Positions 24,863 to 37,978 of a DNA stretch of 64,000 nt are shown piece after piece. The first letter of the stretch is position 1, and every line of letters begins with the position of its first letter. The notes below the pieces were generated by a model, which did not search any database, was not told the DNA's origin, and saw only the letters and a list, made by a program, of their open reading frames with translations. A program made the position numbers and the translations under genes. The DNA is from Antitrichia curtipendula. Taxonomy: Eukaryota; Streptophyta; Bryopsida; Hypnales; Leucodontaceae. The DNA lies in NCBI GenBank assembly GCA_951230915.1, contig OX579636.1, positions 32,361,567-32,425,566 of the forward strand, written 5' to 3'.

Positions 24863-25439
24863 CTATATGATTACAGGAAGATTCTTGTGTGGAAGAACAG
24901 CCATGAAAATTTTCGAATAAGCATTTAGAGCATGATTCCAGACTTCCAGTTACTGATGGGATTCCAGATACTCTTGGCACAAAAAATTTGGACACTGCGA
25001 AATTTCTAACAATTGACCCTCATGAGTACTAGAGTTTGCATTTTAGGCAAGAATCTAAAGTGGTAGGTTTTAGAAAGGGGTTACAATCACATGCTCTGGA
25101 ATTTCTCTTTAGTCTAGGTTGCATTTAAATTACTAAATTTCATTGATTGTATTGATGTCCAGTTAATCAATCTGTCCTGTTTGGTTGCCATCTACACTTG
25201 ACAAGGGCGACTTCTCACAATGGAAGTATATGTTTCACTTCAGCCCACGTGAAGCAGCCCCAAGAAAGATTGTAAGTTTCAGGCCTACAGAATATGCTTC
25301 ACTGATGTCAAACTTTCAATTTAGCTTGTTAAAACGGATTTTTTTCGACTAAACTATGAGCTCTTCTGACTTCTTTGCATTGCATTGCATTCATTCTGGT
25401 GTCTAAGTGTCTTGCAGGTTCATAACATTCACTAGCAAT

Positions 25440-25720
25440 GAGTTAGGCTGCCTTTGCTCCGACGGAATGATGTGGAATATTTCACATCATTTCGTTGGTT
25501 TTGGAGCATTGCAACGGTACAGTACCCACCACCCAACTTTACATTCCAAGAGCATTCAATTTACATAAACAATGCACATACTTCCAATTTCGAATTGCCA
25601 CCACATGTGCAAAAATGAGTCCAAATCAATGCATTGAAAAGATAATCATGTCTTCTTTACTGATGTATATAACATTTGTAAAATATTTGTGAAATGTTAT
25701 ATAAATATAGTATTTTATGA
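25440..25720. repeat. Segment with palindrome ATGTGGAATATTTCACAT
   Basis: A palindrome with core TGTGGAATATTTCACA lies at about 25467-25491. Related palindromes occur at about 1328-1346, 1365-1391 and 1509-1529 at the other end of the window. They may be element termini. The rest of this stretch shows no gene. Confidence 0.55.
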
Positions 25721-27579
25721 CAAATTGTTTGCCATCTAGTGCTACCACCATTAGCTTTGATTACAAGCTTCATATGGTAAGACATGCTAGCAAAGAGAAT
25801 TTCAATCATCTCTAGAGACACTTCTTCCTATACTTTTTGAATGTTTTTGACTAATTTTAATTTGTTTTGCAGTTGCACCTCATTTTGAATGGTGTTTTTC
25901 ACAATCTTTTATAATTTTTTGATAGGGTTTAAGTCAAGAGTGTTTGCAAGCCATAAAAGCTTTTTCATGCCATGGCTTCCCTCCAATCACTTGACTCCTT
26001 GTAAGGATGCATCAGAGTGCCAACTTCCATGAGTATTAGTGTCTCAAGGTGATCGTGGAGAAAGTAGGAGCTACTCAATTGACTTTCGTAAACTACATCA
26101 ACAAAGTCCCTACCTCCCAGTCTATCGGGTATCATTATAATGAGAGGACACTTTTCAAATTGGTGAATGCACCCATACCATCACTAATGAACAACCATAA
26201 TTAAAAGATGACATTAAACAATCCAAAGAGAAACATTTGTGTAACTTTTGCCATACTTTCATTTACCTCAATTTTATTTTGGTTTCAAATGAAGCCTATT
26301 TGTCTGTCTATATCACATTTTTTCTAATCATGTCTAGTCTTCATAGCTAAAAAGCACTCCTTATAACACCACTAAAGTCACATGTTACAATCATGAACAC
26401 CTACATTTTAACACAATCTATTTCTATCTCTACAAGTGCACCTATTCACCAAAACACACACAAAATATCCACAAGCTACTTCATTGCATGGCCAAGCATG
26501 TCTTGCACTAAGAAGAGCATTGAGAGGAACATTGATGTTGCTCCACAACATAGGAATTGCAAACATGACTTGAACAACAATCAAAGCAATTCAATTTTTT
26601 CAAGATAGGTGGCTTGAATTAGCATCTAGAAAACACATTCCATGTAGTTAATTGGTTCTTCAACATTCAAGTGGTAGTTTCATGAAGTTTGGAGATTGAT
26701 CTAAAGTAGGAGATAGGATCAATCAAAGTTGCACTTCGTTTTGATTTTGGAGCTGTGTTTCTTTTGTACTATTCTTAGTTATACTGGGGTTTCCTTTACA
26801 ATTAACTCTATTGTGCAAAATTCTCTGAATGGCACCATAGGGTGTCCCTAATATGGGTGCTGGGTAGTGTACACTTCTAGTTTGCACGTTGGGTACAGAT
26901 AAATGGGGACCATAACAGGGCCTTACACCTCAATAGTCATAATTGAATCATTGCTTTTACAAAATCATCAATTTGAATGAGTGTCTGCATCACTTATTTA
27001 GGGGATCCAACCAATGAAGACGCTGCTCCTGTTGCTTATTTCATATAAATATTGACTTTTGAGTAAACTGGCTATCATGGTACTTCAAGTAACCACAAAA
27101 AAAGTCATACTGCAGCTCTGTGTCCTAAGAACTTGAACATACTGATGACTTTTCATGGCATTTCAAACTAACCCTGACAACCCACGGAGCTCAAACTGCG
27201 TAATGAAATCCAGTTTTCTGCAAGAGTATCATAGCGAGAAATCATTCATGTACATGTCACAGCAGTGATGTAATTTGCATAATCACCATAAATCCTGCAA
27301 AACTAATCACAGACTCTGGCTGCACATTCAACTACTTATGATTCTTGTTGCCATGTACCAAGAAATTGAGCAATTGATTTCTGAATCCGTGCAGATCACG
27401 CCCATTCTGAAGAAAAAAATCCCGTTGAAATCAACAAGCCGTGATACATTTATACGGTACACCAGCAAGAGAGGCTCAATTTACCTCATGTGCTATTTTA
27501 TTCAACCCGGACATTCATCAAAGTAGACACAGTTCTGGGCATGGAAACATACAGCGAGCCCAACAAGGTGAGCCTCGTC
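25721..27579. other. Space between the convergent sterol reductase and invertase genes
   Basis: No gene recognised. It must contain the 3' ends of both transcripts near its edges. Short open frames (25.50-25.69, 26.39-26.61, 27.28-27.53 kb) have no features of real proteins. Confidence 0.5.
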
Positions 27580-30127
27580 CTAGAAATCCTTGAGGTCAAC
27601 GCTGGCCATGTCCCAAGCAGTCACGGCCTTGACCGTCACGCTCTCGCTGCCGTTATTGAAGAGAAACGCGCGGGCCGCGCCTTTGACAGCCCACTCCGGG
27701 TACACACGGGAGGTGATGACGGTGCGCCCGCCTTGCGCGAAGCTCTCCACAATCGAATGGTCCACCAAAAGACGTATGGACAACACATTGTCGCTCTCGT
27801 GGATTCTCACGTAGCTCCCATACGTGGTCTTGTCCACGTCTTGTTGCAATGATGACAAGCTCTGGTCGGCGCAAAAGAGCGTCTTCCAATTCGCATGCTG
27901 GCCATCATGAACCAGATAAAAGAAGATGGACGTCCGCTCTTGAAGATCCTGGGTGGCGAGCACGTGAACGCCAAACGGGCCGTAGCTGTGTGCCCCGACG
28001 CCGTGGCCAGCCACAACGGCACTGCATTGCAATTGGCCATCCTCCGCCAAGAGCTCGTTGGCTTGCTCCAAACCCTCGCTCCGGTTGGGCAAGGCAAAGT
28101 GCACCTCAATGTCCAATTGCGCACCATTCGCACCCACGAGTTCCACCGTGGATCCCGTTCCAAGCACGACGTTCTTCTGGGTCACGGCTTTCTGACGCAA
28201 GGCGTCAACCTCCGCAATGGGCCACTGGATCAAATTGGTGGTTGCAAGAGGGTCCAACCAGATATGCCTTGGCATACATTGCACGGACGACCACCCCTTT
28301 TCAATATCGTCCAGCACGGAGCTACTCTCATTTGCCCAACCCCACAATATCCTCCTCCCCGAATTCTGGTCGAAAAACGTCTTACTCGCATAAAATTTCC
28401 CATAGTCATAACGCAAACCGAGTCCAGTGTCCAGGCTAGCATCGTCCGCAGTGTAGTCATCTGTGATGTCATTGTACGTCCCCACGGAATAATAATCATG
28501 CTTCTTCAAATCCAAACTCACCTGCAACACAGAAAATTAAGGGCTCCACGAATTACACATGACGTCTCACAAACCTTCAACACTGATTGGATGCATAATG
28601 GGGCAAGCATAGAAATCAACCATAAAGTGAGGAGTCATCGCATCAACACAAGCTACTGACATATGCAATGAAGGGATAGAGAATTTGAGTAGATTCTGAT
28701 CATGTAAGAATGTTTGTTGCTAGCTACTTCAAAGTTGAACCGTAGTCAATCGTTAACATCAAGTAAGCTACAACATTCTCTAGTGCAGTGACACGATGAA
28801 ATCAAAAAAGAAGCAAGCTTGCAAATCATCTTCTAGTGCCTGGTAGCTGAAAAGCTGCTCTAAGAAACTAAGGAAACCGCTCGTAACTGCACAGACTATG
28901 AAACTAAAAATCAACCTTTTCTTTTCATTTCGAAAGGGAACTTCTTTGGTAGACTTGTGAGGCTTAGTTCTAGCTTACAAGTAGCAAAAGTGGAACTTAA
29001 TATCAGGGAAGGCAATTTAAGGCTTACTGATCAGTCACAGCGGAATCAATTGAAATTCCAGCAAAGGAAGCAAACCCAAAGCAACGAAACCAAAACTACG
29101 AACACACCTTCAAGAAATCTTTCTAGATCAAAGAGCTTCATGTAGCATGGATTCACTCTAGAGGGGTGTAGCTCTCGTAGCACTCATGATTCTCAGTGAA
29201 GGCAAAGGCTCATTATTCATCAGTTACAGCGCAATTAATTGAAATTCCAGTCAAGCAAACAAACGCAAAAGCAAGAGAACAAAACCAAAATCTCACTCGT
29301 GAACGCACCTTCAAGACATGTTTCACTTTGGGCCCCCTGACCGAAGTCTCCAGCCCTTTCCTCCCGGTGACCGTCACCGGATAAAAATCCGGACACTCCC
29401 ACATCCCCGTCCCATGAATCTTCTGGATCCCCTTTCCAGCATACGTCCACTTGTTGAAGTCTTTGCTCGTGAACAGCAACGCCGTCCCCGTCAACTGATC
29501 CTCCCCTTCCACGGCTCCCACGACTATCTTCCACAACCCATTCTGCCCCTTCCACGCCGTCGTCGGATCCCTGAACTGACTGCTATTCAGCCCATTCGGC
29601 GTGATCGCAATCGGGTTATGCGGCGACTTATCCCACTCGCGTAACAAAGGATCTTCGGGATCCTCGGGGACCGCCATGGACTGTATCTGTGTGGAAGCGT
29701 TCGACCACCCCGTGTAGAGAATCACGGGGACTCCGGAAGGGAGGAAACTAACGGACCCTGACCAGACGCCTTTGATGTCGTACCAGTGGTCGCCCTTGAG
29801 AGCCGTGTGGAGGAAACGCCAGTGGACGAGATCGGTGGAGACGGCGTGGCCCCAGGTGATGTTGCCCCACACGGCGGCGTTGCGGTTGTACTGGTAGAAG
29901 AAGTGATACCAGCCTTTGTAGAAGAGAGGGCCGTTGGGGTCGTTCATCCAGTTCTTGCGGGGCTGGAAGTGGTAGGCGGTGCGGTAAGGCTGGTATGTGG
30001 TGTTGGCATTGACAGTGCTAGCGTGCGAGACGCCGACGTAGGAAGTGTGGGAAGCGGAAGAAGGGGTGGTGGTGGTGAAGAACGCCAGCACCAAGGTCGC
30101 CAACAGGACGCGCCAGGAGTAGGCCAT
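27580..30127 (-). CDS. Cell-wall-type acid invertase (GH32 beta-fructofuranosidase)
   Basis: Two exons on the minus strand: 30127-29309 (273 codons) and 28521-27580 (313 codons plus stop), with a 787-bp GT-AG intron, phase 0; 586 residues. It hydrolyses sucrose to glucose and fructose in the apoplast. Residues 1-26 look like a signal peptide (VLLATLVLAFFTTTT, then SSAS). Then MNDPNG at 61-66 (nucleophile Asp63), FRDPTTAW at 185-192 (transition-state Asp) and WECPD at 243-247 (acid/base Glu244). Proline in WECPD is typical of cell-wall rather than vacuolar invertases, and no long vacuolar-type N-terminal propeptide is present. Exon 2 carries YDYGKFYASKTF, the RRILWGWANESSSVLDD stretch and the C-terminal beta-sandwich. 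Coding DNA is GC-rich against AT-rich flanks. An in-frame Met lies 23 codons upstream, but the start at 30127 puts the signal peptide first. Convergent with the sterol reductase gene. Confidence 0.93.
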
Positions 30128-32396
30128 TGCCGATCGATTAGTATTGCCTGCCCAAAACCCTGTTTTTGCAATAGAATTTAGAGGGATCCAATTCATTTAA
30201 TTAGAGTTTGACATTCTAGAAGAACGAAATTAGGAAATGTGCACAGCTTAATTGGGTTGATCCCATCTCGACGGCATTTAGGGGTTGGATTCCTAGAACA
30301 AGCAGAAGAGCCTATGGTTTGCGCATGTTAGAAGTTGTCTAGGCTAGGGTGGAAAAAAATAAATCCGCAAGTTTGAGCGTGTTGGATTGCTCCTGGTTGC
30401 GAAGCTAAAGGTAGCATGTGGAGGTCGAGTTTTCCTGTTTTCTGCGCGACCACTAGCTAACTTCTGGTTGTATCAATCGGGTTGAATCATCCAGATAGGA
30501 GGGTTTGAGTTCTTTTGGGGATTCCGAGAACATGCCGAAAGACATGCCTAAAAGTAGACCACATTAATTTGGAGCAGCAAATCTAGCAATGAATACCGAA
30601 GAACCAATATTCAAGCAACCAATTGTCGATGATTATGGAGCACCGAATCATGTAGGGGAACCTATGCTAGAACATGTCGGGAAAGAAATTAAGGTACCGA
30701 AAATTGACGGGCTAGCCCTCGTTTCTGACATCTACAAGAATATAAGAGGTGGTTGAGAGAGACTGAACAGGGGCGAGACATACACAATAGCCGGGAGGAA
30801 ATTCGTCCTCCTACACAAGACTGACTTCAGTTGGAATTTGATGACCCGTCTTCGAAATCTAGCGATTGTGTGAATTGCGCATGTTTATGCACATAGTCAG
30901 GGTGACGACGAAAACAGGGCCGGACCTTCTGTTCCAATTCCTCTAAAGCGGTCTCAGCCTCTCAAGACCCCGCGACGACGATCCACAATGAAAGATTCCG
31001 TGCGATATATACACATCCAAAAAAATGACAGCAAAATACTGCGTCGATGCTTTTATATTCTATTCTAAACGTAAAAGAAAACTTAAAAGTCGGGTTCTAG
31101 AAGACGAAACACACTGCCGCGAAAAGCAGAGACAAATTGAATCAATCACCCAGCAAAAAGAAAAAGTTAGGGCATGGGAATCTGCTGCATGCGATCATAG
31201 AATTTTCACACTCAGTTCTCCATGCCCAGTCCCACAGTCAGAATGAATTCCGACGGGCGCGCATCGATCCTAAAAAGCTAAAAACCAATTCCAAGAATCG
31301 TCCATACCCAGTCCTAGGAAATTAATGAACTTCGCATGTGCAAACTGGAGAGCATCCTACAGAGAAATGAATCAATCCCGGGAATGGAATCGAACTAGCG
31401 ATCGAGTAGCAAACAAGCTAGCTAGCAGTACAACTCGGTCCGAGCGCCAAACAGCGAAAAACAGTACCACCAAACCGAAATCAATGCCTGTCAGAGCTGA
31501 CGCGGGAGCTGACGGAGGTGATCGATACAAAACATACCTGGGTGACGCGCAACCCAGCAAGCGACGAGGCACCAAGCTAGCTTGCAAGCAAGCTGCGGAC
31601 AATCCCCCAGGCCGACTACTAGTTTCTGCACAAGGCCAGATATGACCTCGTGGGAGAAAGCTAGCTCGCTCGAGTGCCTGCGCCAGCGCGCACCGAGTCG
31701 TCCTCGCCGACTGACACACGGGAGTAATTGTGCTCGTAAACCGAGCAGGGGAAGGATATATATTCCTCTTAGACCCGACTGCCAAGGCAATCCATATGTA
31801 CAAGCCCACGTACTACCAAAGCATGCGTCAAGGCATCAAGGCATCCAAGTCCTGCTCAGTCACTCACCTGAAATTCTCCACCATGTCTTATCCATTGTTA
31901 AATTTCATGGAGAATAGAATACAATATGCATTAATTAATTTGTCTGCTAATGCATCCGCGTCTACAGTAGTTAGCTCAATCCCGGGTGCTATCTCAGCTC
32001 GTACGTGGAAACTCCTGCTGCAAACGACAAGTACCGGAACTGAGAGCTAAGACAGTAAAGTAGACTCCCAGTCAGTCTGGACAGATAGAAATGCAGACAA
32101 GCTTGATCATGTCAGAGACAGAGAGACGACTCTAGTGGATGCGCAGCACTGCAGTTCAACGTGGGGAGGGATCCGGAACCACCTGGCAAAGTGTAATTGT
32201 TGCGTGGGTCGCTGTGTGCACCAGCCTTTCTTCGTCGTGCGCGGGTCAGTCAACGTCGTCGTCGTTGCTTTGGCACCCAATTCTTTGACGACAGGCTTGC
32301 AGTTCAATTATCAAGGTGTATAACCGGCATGTGGGGTAACTCTACAGGTACTTGTAAATACAGAAACTTGTAACTGTAAGTGGGACCAAGTATGAA
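30128..32396. other. Invertase upstream region
   Basis: Moderate GC, largely unique sequence with GCTAGC-rich patches (31.41-31.7 kb). TATA-like GGATATATATTCC (minus strand, near 31755) and CGATATATACACA (near 31005) could belong to the invertase promoter, perhaps with a 5'-UTR intron. No coding sequence is supported. Confidence 0.4.
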
Positions 32397-33309
32397 TAGT
32401 CCCTAAAGGCCCAAGGCCATTATTCTGTAAAAAAAAATAACCCACTCAAAACCGCCATTTCTGCTGCGTTCACCTAAGAAAAAAAAAAAATAATAATATC
32501 CTTTCAAGAATCTAAAGGTACAATCTTTGTAATTTACTTGTTTGAGATCATGCAGTAAAAAGTTCATAAAGTTTGATTGCACAAATTGAGAGATATTAGC
32601 ATTCAAAGAATTTGGGAATTTTTTTTTTTGGAACTCTAGCTTGCAATTTGTGATGACTTTGACTACTATTTGTGGAAAAAATTTGCACTATGGAATTTGG
32701 ATTTTTATTTTATTTTTAAATTTGTTAGATGATTAAGTAGAAAGTCTAGGAAAAAGATTTAAAACAAACAAACACTTCATTTTCATTCTTTAAGAAATTA
32801 TTGTTAAGTAGAAGTAGATCTAAGATTGAAAGAAAAACTAAATCATTAATAGCTCTAAGATGGGATTGAAACACAATAATCTTTGTGGTGAGATTGTTTT
32901 GGAAAGCAAACTTAACCTTGTCAAACAATTTTTTTTGAAAAATTGTGAAAGTTGCACTTAAAAGTGACTTATAAGTTATTTTTTTCAAAAAGATGCTTAG
33001 ATTGCCCAATAAACAAGATTGTTCATAATTTTCACATTTCTAATCCAAAAATATGATATATAAAAAATAAAAAAAATAATTTCAAATTTTTGTAGACTTC
33101 TATATCTATCTACCAAATGAAAATTTGGGCTTTTGTACTGTAACTTTTGCTCCTGGGCACCAATTGAATTAAAAAAAAAATTTATACGCTAATAATTTTT
33201 TCTATCTTACAAGAAAGTTTCAAAAAATTTCATTAAAAATCGAGGTCATAGACATCTGCACCTAAATCCATTTTGTCCTCCAAGGGGACAATGGGCCTTT
33301 AGGGATTAA
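32397..33309. repeat. Family A TIR element (copy 5)
   Basis: Starts GTCCCTAAAGGCCCAAGGCC and contains ACCCACTCAAAACCGCCATT; ends CAAGGGGACAATGGGCCTTT, then AGGGATTAA. About 910 bp, non-coding. Confidence 0.75.
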
Positions 33310-33534
33310 TTCAAACCAACCCAAACTAAGAATTGGACTTATTTTTCTCTCTTATCTTTGTATCATACCACTGCTACTACCAAGAAAGGCACTTGGGGTG
33401 AATGATGTTAACTTTCTAGCCTAAAGATAGGAAGTTTATCTTTAAAAATAAAAATAATTAATTGATTTTCTCTATTATACCTATTAGTGTGTCCTACGTT
33501 GTTGCCATAATAAAAATAAAAATAAAAGTAATTT

Positions 33535-33720
33535 TTCTAATTTTTTAATTCATAAAAACTTCAAATTTCATAACTTTCACACTTTAAGTTGGAACACCAC
33601 AAAACAAAGCTTGTGCATCCCTCCTCGCTGAGGGCTTTCCGACATGGTCCAAAGATGCACCTGGGGATGCCTGGTCCAAGAGATCTCAATGTAACAAACA
33701 AAACAAATCAAACAAACAAC
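33535..33720. repeat. Family C repeat (copy 2)
   Basis: Direct copy of the block upstream of the sterol reductase, with CATAACTTTCACACTTTAAG, ACACCACAAAACAAAGC and CAAACAAACAACCTAACTT. Confidence 0.75.
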
Positions 33721-34199
33721 CTAACTTGATGTCTAGATGGATTATTATTGATTCATGTAGAGCATCCTTTCTTTTTTCCTTTATAGATATAAGGTAACAA
33801 TACGTAATTGTAACATGTTTGTAAAATTATCTCATCTAGAGTCTTGCCTAAAATGCATAGCTCCCCATTGCTAAGAGCCTAGGGTCAATTTTAGGAGTTG
33901 AACCCAAAATCAACACATTTCTAATAGCATCAAGTATGTTTTGATGGAAAAGGGTTTATTAAATGTCTCAAAGTAGCTACACAATGTGTATATAAGAGCA
34001 ACCTATTGGACAATTGAAGAATTCTTTTGAGACCACCAATGGGAACTGAAGTCATTTGGTGTTTTAAGGGTGACCGTTTAAGGGGAGTCTAGTGGCACTC
34101 ATTTCAACACTTTTAAAAATTCATAGTTTATTCATATAGAGTCCAAAAAATATAGTCAAAGGCAATATGAAATACCCTTGCAACTATCAACAAGTTTCA
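33721..34199. other. No gene seen
   Basis: AT-rich DNA between repeat copies; nothing recognised. Confidence 0.4.
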
Positions 34200-34660
34200 A
34201 CAAGTGCTTTATTAACATGGATCATTGCAAGAAACACTTGCCGTTTTTGACTCAATTCAGACTGAGAAAAATTTATCTCTAGAAGTTATGCACAAAAAAG
34301 GAGCAATGGAAAATACTAAGAAAATAGATAAATAGTAAAAAATAGTAAAAGATTCAAAAAATTCAAATATAAAATTCCATTTTTCTAACTTGAAGGTCTT
34401 CTTTATCAACAATTTTTATCTTTGGGATTAAAAAATGGGGTCCTCCTCACTTGCACAAAGGTAGTGCACTTTGAGCACATGTGGAAGCTTGAAAGTTTAT
34501 TATTTTTAGAAAATTTCTTTGTAGGCTTGTGCGACTTCAATAGAAGTCTTTCTATCCCAATTTTTACCTTCAAATTTGCATTTTTGGATCAAAAATAATA
34601 CTAAAATCCCCCAAATGGCCAAGGTAGACATCCGAGTGAAGGCAAATTAAAAATAGTAAA
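34200..34660. repeat. Partial copy of the TTAA-bounded element
   Basis: CATTGCAAGAAACACTTGCC near 34225 resembles the terminus of the 37.98-38.82 kb element. The stretch at 34560-34640 (ATTTTTGGATCAAAAATA, then CCCCCAAATGGCCAAGG and GTAGACATCC) is the inverse of its interior. Confidence 0.5.
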
Positions 34661-35109
34661 CGACCCATATTAGTAATATCAGTAATAGGATTATGCTCAA
34701 ACCCGTAGTCCAAAGCATTTAGATATTGTTGAATTATTACATGGTTTTAATTGGATCTTCTTCATCAAATATTATTGAAATGATGGAATTCACTTTTTAC
34801 AAATTCACTACTTGCTCAGGAGTACTTACCTTACGAGATATTAACCCTTAAAGGACAAACTATTGATTGAGAAATTCATTCTTTTGAATACTGTGGGAAT
34901 CATTGACTTAAAAAAAATACAAAAGCACTTGTTGGAAGTCAAACTATTGTTGAAGATCTCTCCTTTATCACAACATAATTTTGAGGATGAACAATTGCAT
35001 TTTTGTCCTACACAAAAGGATTCTTTGTCATTCATTGGACACAAAACGTCCGCGGCGATGTTTGAGATAGGAGGTTCTAAAAGCACACATGCTCTTAAAT
35101 CGCCCACCT

Positions 35110-35400
35110 TCTGAAATGTACACTATTTGTACATGTTACTTTTCTGTAGCCTTCAGCAATGTACATTTTAGGAGGTGGATGATTTTAGAGCCTTATACCA
35201 CTTCAACTTCAAAATTTTGTAATTAATTCCACAAAGCTTTAAAAAATATGAAACAACTTGGGATAGATGCCAAATCCACTTGTCTTTCATCAAAAATTTA
35301 CTGAAAAATATTTTGAGAAGCTTCACCTCCCCAAAATTCAGTTTTAGCCCTTAGGTGGATGACTTATGGACCTCCTACCTTACGGGTTAAACTCTTGGTC
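35110..35400. repeat. Family B dispersed repeat (copy 2, inverted)
   Basis: Reverse complement of the repeat at 2.57-2.84 kb, with TTTTGAGAAGCTTCACCTCC, then CCTCCTACCTTACGGGTTAA at its outer end. Confidence 0.7.
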
Positions 35401-37978
35401 ACTGTCATTTGAACATACATTAATGATGGATCCATTTGTAAGATAATTGCATCTAAAATGAATTGCTCTTCAAAACTAACCCCTTTTTTTTGAAGGGAAA
35501 CTGAATAGGGAAGATACCAAAAATGAAGCGCATGACAAGGACAAATGTAAGGTGAATTTTGAATGGTGTGAAGCTCTATTTATAGAATTGTGGAGGTGGC
35601 AACCTTAGAAGTGGACAATTTTGGGTATTATCTCTGTTGCTTTAACTTCTTCTCTTACTAGTGTCATTCTTCATGTGCATCAATTGCATTTTGGCATCAC
35701 CTACATGACAATTATGGCCTCCTTCACCAGGTTGCACCTTTGAAAATTTTGTAACTAATTCTCAGTGCGTCCCAAAATCATGGAACCACTTTCATTTTGA
35801 TTCATAGTCCTTCACCAATGTGCAAAAATTGTTGTTCATTTTCTAGAGCATGTTGTCACCCCACGGAGCTTATTCTTGTGATTTTAGGTGTGATTAGGTG
35901 ATTTAGGTGTGTAGTTACCTTAAGTTCACGCAAAACCCTTGCTTGCTTTACAGGAGGTTTGACCAGAAACTTGCGTGGCTTGGAAGTTAAGAGTGTCTGA
36001 TGCGGCTGCTCGTGCGGACGACTTCCGATTTCCATTAATGCGGACTCTGTCCTTCTTCCGCCTTTTGTTTGTGTATGTGTCCCTGCCTTTCCATACGGTT
36101 CTTCAATTTCTGGCCCAATTTACAGGTGGGGCACCGGATAAGTGGGGTGGGATCCTCTTGTATGCACTCCACGTGTGTTTGCAGTGCAAAAGGTGTAACA
36201 GATTCTCATTTTAATACTATTATTTCTACTTTTCTTTTTTATATACGATTCCTTTCTTCCACTTGGGCTGTTAGTTGCAACTGAACCGGCATCAGCAGTA
36301 AGGTATCGTCCGAACGCACCGAAGGTACCTTGCGCTTGAGATAGGGCAGATTCAAACAGCCCTGGCTTTGATGGCTTGATAGGGGGATTGATATCAAGTG
36401 TTTCAAGTAGCACGTTCAACCAATCGAATCATGCAGGTCATGACATTTGTCTCTTTGGGTTCGGGGAATTTCCCTATTCCGCCAAATTGAGTTGCGCGTT
36501 GGGGGTATTTGAGTCTCACTCATGAATGGCACTAAGATCCAATCCAACTTCTTAGACCGCATGTGAAACGCTAGTGTACTCAGTCTGCTGCGGTGGGCGG
36601 CAAGGTTGGATTGCAGTGTACGTCAGATGCCCCGATTGTTTTGAGACGCAATTGGAAAGAAGGCCACTGACGGTGCCCGCCAGTGATGATGGTGGAATTC
36701 CATGAGTCGTCGATTTCGTTACGAAAGTAGTCTGTTTTTTTATTTTTGATCTTGTTTTGGTTTTTTGTTTGTTTTGTTTTGTTTTTTTGTTTTGTTGAAA
36801 CTGAAATGGGTCCACAGTGTCCTTGGCATAATGAAAAGGGAGCGTTGTACGATACAAAGAGGTCAAATGCCCCATGCAAGGTTGAAGAAGCGAGTCTATC
36901 GGGAAGGTGCTGAGGATCCAAGCATACCATCATGATTCGATTGGTGTGCTGGATCTTAAGTCTCCTTTTTCCGCAGTGCAGCTGCAGCAGCAGCTTGGAA
37001 GATGTCTGAAGGGAAGTGCATTAGAGCATCGCCACCACGCCTCGGCAACGCCACTCCAGGCCTGCTGCAAACAAAAAACGGCTCCACAGTCCATGCTAGC
37101 ACCCCATCGCGGTACATGTTGTGCCGTCTTCTTCATCACTCCCACATTTGTTTGGCAATGGAGGGCCTTTGTAAGGTAGAAGTACCTATTCCTAATAACT
37201 TAAGCATTTCAGCCTACTACGATATGGGAAATTTGTTGAGAAACTGAGCTCAAATGTGTGCAAACATAAGGATGAGGAAAAATGTAAAAAGAAAAAGAAA
37301 AATGATTTTTTTTTTCCACGAATGAATATTTTAATCAATAAAATGTAGATTTTTCATTGGGACCCATTTTGGTCTCATAGACTCACCTATTGTGGTTAGC
37401 TTTGGCATTTTGCCCTAAGCAGAGAGGGAAAAGAGATGAGTGGACAGGAAGGTACAAATAGAGAATCTTTTCAATGAATAGTGCATCTAACTATTGTCCA
37501 CAATAGATCAGCCTAAAAAGTTATGACAAGGGGATGTCTAAAACAGGTACTTCTACCTGAGTGGGCAGTTTTACACTCATGCTAACTTGGTCAACTTTGA
37601 CTATGACTTTTTGTAAAAGACGTGGAGGTTAGTGAGAGGTGTAAGAAGAAATGAAAGAACTTCAGTGAGTACTTTAAAGGGTAGTTGGTGTGGAGCACTG
37701 GATCTTGAGTGCACTGCCACATCTCACGAGGCAACAAGTACCTCGGCACTTCTTCATGTCATGGTCAAATGGAATGCTACTAGTGGCGATGCTCTTAGTA
37801 CAATGTGGGTGGGGATCAAATTTCATCAACCTACATGTAAACATTGTGTTGCTATGAATGGTATAACAGTGCATCCTTTTAATAATTTGGAGACAAAAAT
37901 TTGTTGGAAAGATCCTTGGAAGAACATAAATCATTTATTGCAAGGTTGAATTCAATGTCTACATTACAATACAACAAT
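35401..37978. other. Unrecognised, partly GC-richer stretch
   Basis: 35.9-37.2 kb is less AT-rich than its surroundings and includes a low-complexity TTTTG run (36.73-36.80 kb). Several short open frames overlap on both strands, but none resembles a known protein or has splice-supported continuations. It may be a decayed gene or captured sequence. Confidence 0.35.

Noticed and set aside
27849..28659. Long plus-strand open frames opposite the invertase
   Set aside because: Antisense shadows of GC-rich invertase exon 2; the minus-strand product has clear GH32 motifs.
29786..30181. Plus-strand Val/Gly-rich frame opposite invertase exon 1
   Set aside because: Shadow of the GC-rich coding exon, with no recognisable features.
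31325..31917. Open frames on both strands upstream of the invertase
   Set aside because: No motifs, no splice continuity and overlapping opposite frames; more likely promoter or UTR sequence.
36120..37247. Frames in the GC-richer 36-37 kb patch as a gene
   Set aside because: Short, overlapping on both strands, no recognised domain, no consistent splice-site chain.
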